Source: Microbacterium sp. (GTDB lineage Bacteria; Actinomycetota; Actinomycetes; Actinomycetales; Microbacteriaceae). From it: 50,308 nucleotides of DNA. The stretch spans positions 1 to 50,308 of the forward strand of contig NZ_JAPSIY010000014.1 in NCBI RefSeq assembly GCF_031178445.1, given 5' to 3'. Below are positions 45,754-50,308 of this stretch, piece after piece. Within the stretch, counting starts at the first letter, position 1, and the number at the start of each line of letters is the position of its first letter. The notes beneath the pieces were generated by a model. It was not told the origin of the DNA. It was given only the letters and a program-made list of their open reading frames with translations, and searched no databases. Position numbers and translations under genes: made by a program.

Positions 45754-47145
45754 ATGAGCGGTTCGAACTTCCTCGGCCTCGATCCGAGTACGGCTCCCTC
45801 CCGGGGCCGGACGACGTGGCTGACGGATCGGCTGCGGGATGCCCTCGCGACCGGAGCGCTCACACCGGGCGCAAGGATGCCGGCCACGCGAGCACTCGCC
45901 GATGAGCTGGCGTTCTCTCGCGGCACCGTGGTCGAGGCGTATCGCCGGCTCAGCGAGGAGGGGCTTCTGGCCGCCAACCGGGGCGGCGGGACCGGCGTCG
46001 CCGCGATCCCGATGCCGCGCGATCGACACGGGTCGTCTCCTCCTTCGGAGCCGGCGACCCGGGAGCTGCTGAACATCTCCGAGGGAGCACCCGACCTCAG
46101 CGCCTTCCCTCGGGCGGCATGGTTGCGCGCAGAGCGGCGGGCGCTGGCGACTGCGACCGCGCAGCAGCTCGGATACGCCGACCCGCAGGGCGCGCCCGAG
46201 CTGCGCACGGCACTGGCCGCGTGGCTCGCGCGCAGCCGCGGCGTCGCCGCCACCCCGGGACGCGTCATCGTCACCGCTGGCGTGACCGGCGCGCTGAGTC
46301 TGCTGTCCCAGGTGCTTCGCTCGCACGACATCACGACCTGTGCGATCGAGGATCCCGGCGCCCACGGCAACCGCCGCATCCTGGGGCACTGGCTCGATGG
46401 ACTGCATCCTGTGGCCGTCGACGACGAAGGGCTGGATGTCGCTGCCCTGAGCCGCACCGGTGCACGCGCGGTCCTCGTCACCCCTGCGCACCAGTTCCCC
46501 ACCGGCGTCGTGCTGTCACCGGCCCGCCGTCGCGCGCTGATCGCGTGGGCGGAAGGGGTGGACGGCTTCGTCATCGAGGACGACTACGACTCGGAGTACC
46601 GGTACGACCGCGCCCCTGTCCGCGCCATGCAGAGCACCGCGCCGGACCGGATCATCCACATCTCCAGCCTTTCGAAGGTACTTGCGCCCGCACTGAGGAT
46701 GGGCTGGATGATCGTCCCCGAGCGGCTTCACGAGGAGTGCGTCCGTACGCGCTGGGCCACTGACCTGGGATCGCCGTCACTCCCCCAGCTGGCATTGGCC
46801 GACATGATCGAAAGCGGTGCGCTGGAGCGGCAGCTGCGCTCTCTGCGCCTGCGACACAGGGAACGTCGCGACGCCGCAGTGGCCGCGATCCGCCGATATC
46901 TGCCAGGTTGCAGGGTCGAGGGCATCGCAGCCGGGCTCCATCTCGTCGTCGGGCTCCCCCCGCACCTCGACGACGCCGCTATCGCCGCACAGGCTGAGGC
47001 CGAGGGCATCGCCGTCCAGCCGCTGTCCGCCCACCGGTCCCTGCCTGGATCCCCGGGGCTGGTGATCGGCTACGGCCCTCACCCCTCCGCAAGGCTCGAC
47101 GCGGCGATCCGCGTCCTCGGGCGGCTGGTCGCGACCCAGCCATGA
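45754..47145 (+). CDS. MocR/PdxR-family transcriptional regulator
   Basis: This 463-residue GntR-type regulator has a winged helix (about 20-85: LTDRLRDALATGALTPGARMPATRALADELAFSRGTVVEAYRRL). It is fused to a fold-type I aminotransferase-like domain (about 105-460). The PLP-binding Lys is in HISSLSKVLAPALRMGW, and DDYDSEYRY carries the Asp that contacts the pyridine. Such proteins sense PLP or amino acids and often control vitamin B6 or GABA genes. It converges on a LysE-type exporter 27 bp away. The ATG at 45754 has no clear Shine-Dalgarno. Confidence 0.9.
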   Translation: MSGSNFLGLDPSTAPSRGRTTWLTDRLRDALATGALTPGARMPATRALADELAFSRGTVVEAYRRLSEEGLLAANRGGGTGVAAIPMPRDRHGSSPPSEPATRELLNISEGAPDLSAFPRAAWLRAERRALATATAQQLGYADPQGAPELRTALAAWLARSRGVAATPGRVIVTAGVTGALSLLSQVLRSHDITTCAIEDPGAHGNRRILGHWLDGLHPVAVDDEGLDVAALSRTGARAVLVTPAHQFPTGVVLSPARRRALIAWAEGVDGFVIEDDYDSEYRYDRAPVRAMQSTAPDRIIHISSLSKVLAPALRMGWMIVPERLHEECVRTRWATDLGSPSLPQLALADMIESGALERQLRSLRLRHRERRDAAVAAIRRYLPGCRVEGIAAGLHLVVGLPPHLDDAAIAAQAEAEGIAVQPLSAHRSLPGSPGLVIGYGPHPSARLDAAIRVLGRLVATQP

Positions 47146-47172
47146 CTGCGCTGCGTCACCCGCTGGCAAGCA

Positions 47173-47796
47173 TCAATGCCGCGTGAGCGCGAGCATGAGC
47201 GCCAGCACCACGAACGACAGCGCGAACACGCGACCGACCCAGCGCATCACGGTCGGACGGCCGACGACGTGACGACGCAGCCACGCCGCGCCGACAGCGT
47301 AGATCGAGAAGATCAGCATCGTGATCGCCATGATGGCCGCACCGAGCGCCGTCATCTGGAGCACCGCGCCATCGGCAGAGGGGTCGACGAACATCGGCAG
47401 GAACACGAAGAAGAACACGGTGAGCTTCGGATTCAGCAGGTTCACGAGCACGGCGGTGCCGATCACCTTCCACTCCGTGCTCGCTCTTCCCGACCGAGCC
47501 GTGGAATCGCCAGGGGCCAGGACACCGGTGTGCCGCCAGGCGCCCCAGGCCATGTAGACGAGGTACGCGACGCCCGCCCACTTGACGGCTTCGAAGGCGA
47601 CCGCGCTCGCCGCGAGCACGGCTGCGGCGCCGGTCAGTGCGAGCGCGAGATGGGGAACGATCCCCAGCGTGCAGCCGAACGCGGCGACGACTCCCGCGCG
47701 TGCCCCGCCAGCGAGCCCTGCCGCGATGGCGAACAGGGCGCCCGTTCCCGGCGTAGCCGTCAGCACGATGGTCGTCACCCAGAATTCTGCGCTCAT
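47173..47796 (-). CDS. LysE family amino acid exporter
   Basis: This 207-residue membrane protein has about six helices. The signature is VLTATPGTGALFAIAAGLAGGARAGVVAAFGCTLGIVPH (about 11-49), which contains the TPG turn typical of the family. LLNPKLTVFFFVFLPMFV (about 118-135) matches the second conserved block. It exports amino acids or similar small molecules; the substrate is unknown. The frame opens 450 bp further upstream, but ATG 47796 gives the family start MSAEFWVTTIVLTATPG. Convergence with a PLP-dependent MocR regulator makes amino acid control likely. Confidence 0.88.
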   Translation of the reverse strand: MSAEFWVTTIVLTATPGTGALFAIAAGLAGGARAGVVAAFGCTLGIVPHLALALTGAAAVLAASAVAFEAVKWAGVAYLVYMAWGAWRHTGVLAPGDSTARSGRASTEWKVIGTAVLVNLLNPKLTVFFFVFLPMFVDPSADGAVLQMTALGAAIMAITMLIFSIYAVGAAWLRRHVVGRPTVMRWVGRVFALSFVVLALMLALTRH

Positions 47797-47958
47797 GCGC
47801 CCAGACTCGCGGAAGGTATGGCCCGGCAGAAGGACCAACTGCGCGCCATTCTCATGGTCCAAAGTGCGACGTCCGGCATCTTCGTCGATGTACCCACCGC
47901 TGTCCCGCCCCGCCGATCGGCGCACCATCCGATTGCGCTCACGCCCCTCCGAGAGGGA

Positions 47959-47964
47959 TAGGCT
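47959..47964 (+). promoter_or_regulatory. Possible -10 element for aceE in a 263-bp intergenic region
   Basis: TAGGCT is the best -10-like hexamer in the region from 47797 to 48059, leaving a leader of about 90 nt before aceE. No good -35 is seen. The leader contains TGCCGAGTCG and TTGGCACGA, which pair only weakly. I see no gene or further clear signal in the stretch. Confidence 0.35.
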
Positions 47965-48059
47965 GAACACAGCGCGCGTTGTGCCGAGTCGACAAGGCTC
48001 CCCTCGCCGCTTCCCGTTTCCTTGGCACGACCTGCCAGCATGACGAAAGGCTCCACCCG

Positions 48060-50308
48060 TGACCGTGCACGACCAGGATCCGTACTCCCAGGGCCCCCTC
48101 GACAGCGATCCGGAAGAGACCGGCGAATGGCAGCAGTCGCTCGACGAGCTGGTGGACGCCAAGGGCCACGGACGCGGCCGGGAGATCATGCTCAGCATGC
48201 TCAAGCGCTCCAAGGAGCTGCACCTGGGCGTGCCCATGGTCCCGACCACGGACTACATCAACACGATCGCCCCCGAGAACGAGCCCGACTTCCCCGGTGA
48301 GGAGGAGATCGAGCGCCGTTACCGGCACTGGATCCGCTGGAACGCGGCGATCACGGTGCACCGCGCTCAGCGTCCCGGCATCGGCGTCGGCGGCCACATC
48401 TCGACCTATGCGTCCTCCGCGTCGCTGTACGAGGTCGGCTTCAACCACTTCTTCCGCGGAGCCGACCACCCCGGCGGCGGAGACCAGATCTTTATCCAGG
48501 GGCACGCCTCCCCTGGCATCTACGCGCGCTCATTCCTCGAAGGTCGCCTCGGCGAGCAGGACCTCGACGGCTTCCGTCAGGAGAAGTCCGCGGCGCCGCA
48601 TGCGCTGTCCTCGTACCCGCACCCTCGCCTGATGCCGGAGTACTGGCAGTTCCCGACCGTGTCGATGGGCCTCGGCCCGATCAATGCCATCTATCAGGCG
48701 ATGTCGAACAAGTACCTCGAGAACCGCGGTATCAAGGACACGTCCGACTCGCATGTGTGGGCCTTCCTCGGCGACGGCGAGATGGACGAGATCGAGAGCC
48801 GCGGTCAGCTGCAGGTCGCAGCCAACGAAGGGCTCGACAACCTCACCTTCGTCATCAACTGCAACCTGCAGCGCCTCGACGGGCCTGTACGAGGCAACGG
48901 CAAGATCGTGCAGGAGCTGGAGTCGTTCTTCCGCGGCGCCGGCTGGAACGTCATCAAGGTCGTCTGGGGCCGCGAGTGGGACGACCTGCTCGCCCGCGAC
49001 ACCGAGGGCGCTCTGCTGAACATCATGAACTCGACGCCGGACGGCGACTACCAGACCTACAAGGCCGAGTCCGGCGCATACATCCGCGAGCACTTCTTCG
49101 GCAAGGATGAGCGCGCCGCCGCCCTGGTCAAGGACCTGACCGACGACCAGATCTGGCACCTGCGCCGCGGCGGTCACGACTACCGCAAGGTGTTCGCCGC
49201 ATACAAGGCGGCCATGGAGCACAAGGGTCAGCCCACCGTCATCCTCGCGAAGACCGTCAAGGGCTACGGTCTCGGTCCGCACTTCGAGGGTCGGAACGCG
49301 ACCCACCAGATGAAGAAGATGACGCTGGAGAACCTCAAGACCTTCCGCGACACGATGCAGATCCCGATCACGGACGCGCAGCTCGAGGAGAACCCCTACC
49401 TGCCGCCGTACTACCACCCGGGCGCGCAGGACGAGACGATCCAGTACATGCTCGAGCGGCGAAAGGGCCTGGGCGGGTTCCTCCCGGAGCGCCGGTCGAA
49501 GCACGTCGCGGTGAGTCTTCCGGACGACTCCGCTTACGCGCTGCCGAAGAAGGGCTCCGGCACGCAGGAGATCGCCACGACCATGGCTTTCGTCCGACTG
49601 TTGAAGGATCTTCTGCGATCCAAGGACTTCGGACACCGCATCGTGCCGATCATCCCCGACGAGGCACGCACCTTCGGCATGGACGCATACTTCCCGACGG
49701 CGAAGATCTACAACCCGAACGGCCAGCACTACACCTCGGTCGACCGGGAGCTGCTGCTCGCGTACAAAGAGAGCCCGCAGGGCCAGATCGTGCACGTCGG
49801 CATCAATGAGGCCGGCGCCGCTGCGGCGTTCACCGCGCTCGGCACCAGCTACGCCACGCACGGTGAGCCGCTGATTCCGATCTACATCTTCTACTCGATG
49901 TTCGGCTACCAGCGCACGGGCGACGCCTTCTGGGCCGCTGCTGACCAGATGACCCGCGGTTTCGTGATCGGCGCCACCGCCGGCCGTACCACGCTCACCG
50001 GCGAGGGACTGCAGCACGCCGACGGGCACTCGCCGCTGCTCGCATCGACCAACCCGGCGACGGTCACCTACGATCCCGCCTACGGCTACGAGATCGCGCA
50101 CATCGTCCGCTCCGGCCTCGACCGCATGTACGGCGGCCAGCACGAGGACCCGAACGTGATGTACTACATCACCGTCTACAACGAGCCGCTCGTGCAGCCG
50201 GCTGAGCCGGCCGATGTCGATGTCGACGGCATCGTCCGTGGCATCCACCGCGTCGCTCAGGGCGAAGGCGAAGGTCCTCGCACCCAGCTGTTCGCCTCCG
50301 GCGTCGGC
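48060..50308 (+). CDS. aceE: Pyruvate dehydrogenase E1, homodimeric type (3' end outside the window)
   Basis: This thiamine-diphosphate enzyme decarboxylates pyruvate and acetylates the lipoyl groups of E2. The open frame gives about 750 of the usual 910 residues. [20 protein letters not shown] opens the conserved part. [24 protein letters not shown] and the ThDP-Mg motif [48 protein letters not shown] follow. The GTG at 48060 has GAAAGG 9 nt upstream; a second GTG at 48066 is possible. The E2 and E3 genes lie 23 kb away, so the complex is encoded at separate sites. Confidence 0.95.

Noticed and set aside
48530..50248. A 572-codon minus-strand frame near the right edge
   Set aside because: It is antisense to aceE, whose ThDP motif and conserved blocks lie on the plus strand.

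Overview
The window is about 50 kb of very GC-rich, densely coded chromosome. It holds core housekeeping genes, with no insertion sequence, phage gene or CRISPR array that I could see. SepH, DUF3093/DUF3159/DUF3710/DUF4191/DUF4193 proteins, PpgK, homodimeric AceE, GlnE with two GSI genes and a class A RNase P RNA all point to an actinobacterium. Gene order and protein flavour suggest Microbacteriaceae, probably Microbacterium or a close relative. The species cannot be named from the sequence alone.

Layout. 1-6.8 kb: acnA (cut by the left edge), the operon dut-DUF3710-DUF3159, divergent DUF3093, DUF4193 and sepH. 6.9-14.4 kb: a type I phosphodiesterase, topoisomerase IV subunits parC and parE, and between them a Tat-exported M60 metallopeptidase. 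14.6-21.4 kb: a cell-envelope-like block (two complementary alanine-racemase-like genes, an ATP-grasp ligase, a MurJ flippase, a CofE-like ligase) joined to sigA. 21.5-28.7 kb: PAC2, pepA, lpd, a two-lipoyl-domain E2 and an unknown membrane protein. 28.8-31.7 kb: DUF4191, a RimK-like ligase fused to an RCK_C domain, a divergent RimB-like protease and an RDD protein. 31.7-40.1 kb: nitrogen assimilation (glnA behind a GlnR-like box; SPOR-like protein-glnA2-glnE-diacylglycerol kinase-VOC operon) and ppgK. 40.1-45.7 kb: rnpB, a PolA-like polymerase, a zinc-ribbon coiled-coil protein, a YchJ-like protein, an aldo/keto reductase, an acyltransferase and tRNA-Val(UAC). 45.7-50.3 kb: a MocR regulator, a LysE-type exporter and aceE (cut by the right edge).

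How the genes work together. lpd (E3) and the E2 gene with aceE (E1) can build a pyruvate dehydrogenase that feeds acnA. glnA, glnA2 and glnE form a glutamine-synthetase control unit. The most unusual part is 14.9-20.1 kb. The coupled genes alrB and alrA each lack a different alanine-racemase catalytic residue, which suggests an obligate heterodimer. They lie beside two ligase-fold enzymes and a lipid II flippase-type gene, so I propose a peptidoglycan-modification module, perhaps for the type B cross-bridge of this family.

Eleven starts in the window sit only 6-8 nt behind a TANNNT -10-like hexamer, which suggests widespread leaderless transcription. Many convergent pairs are separated by GC-rich hairpins that could work in both directions.
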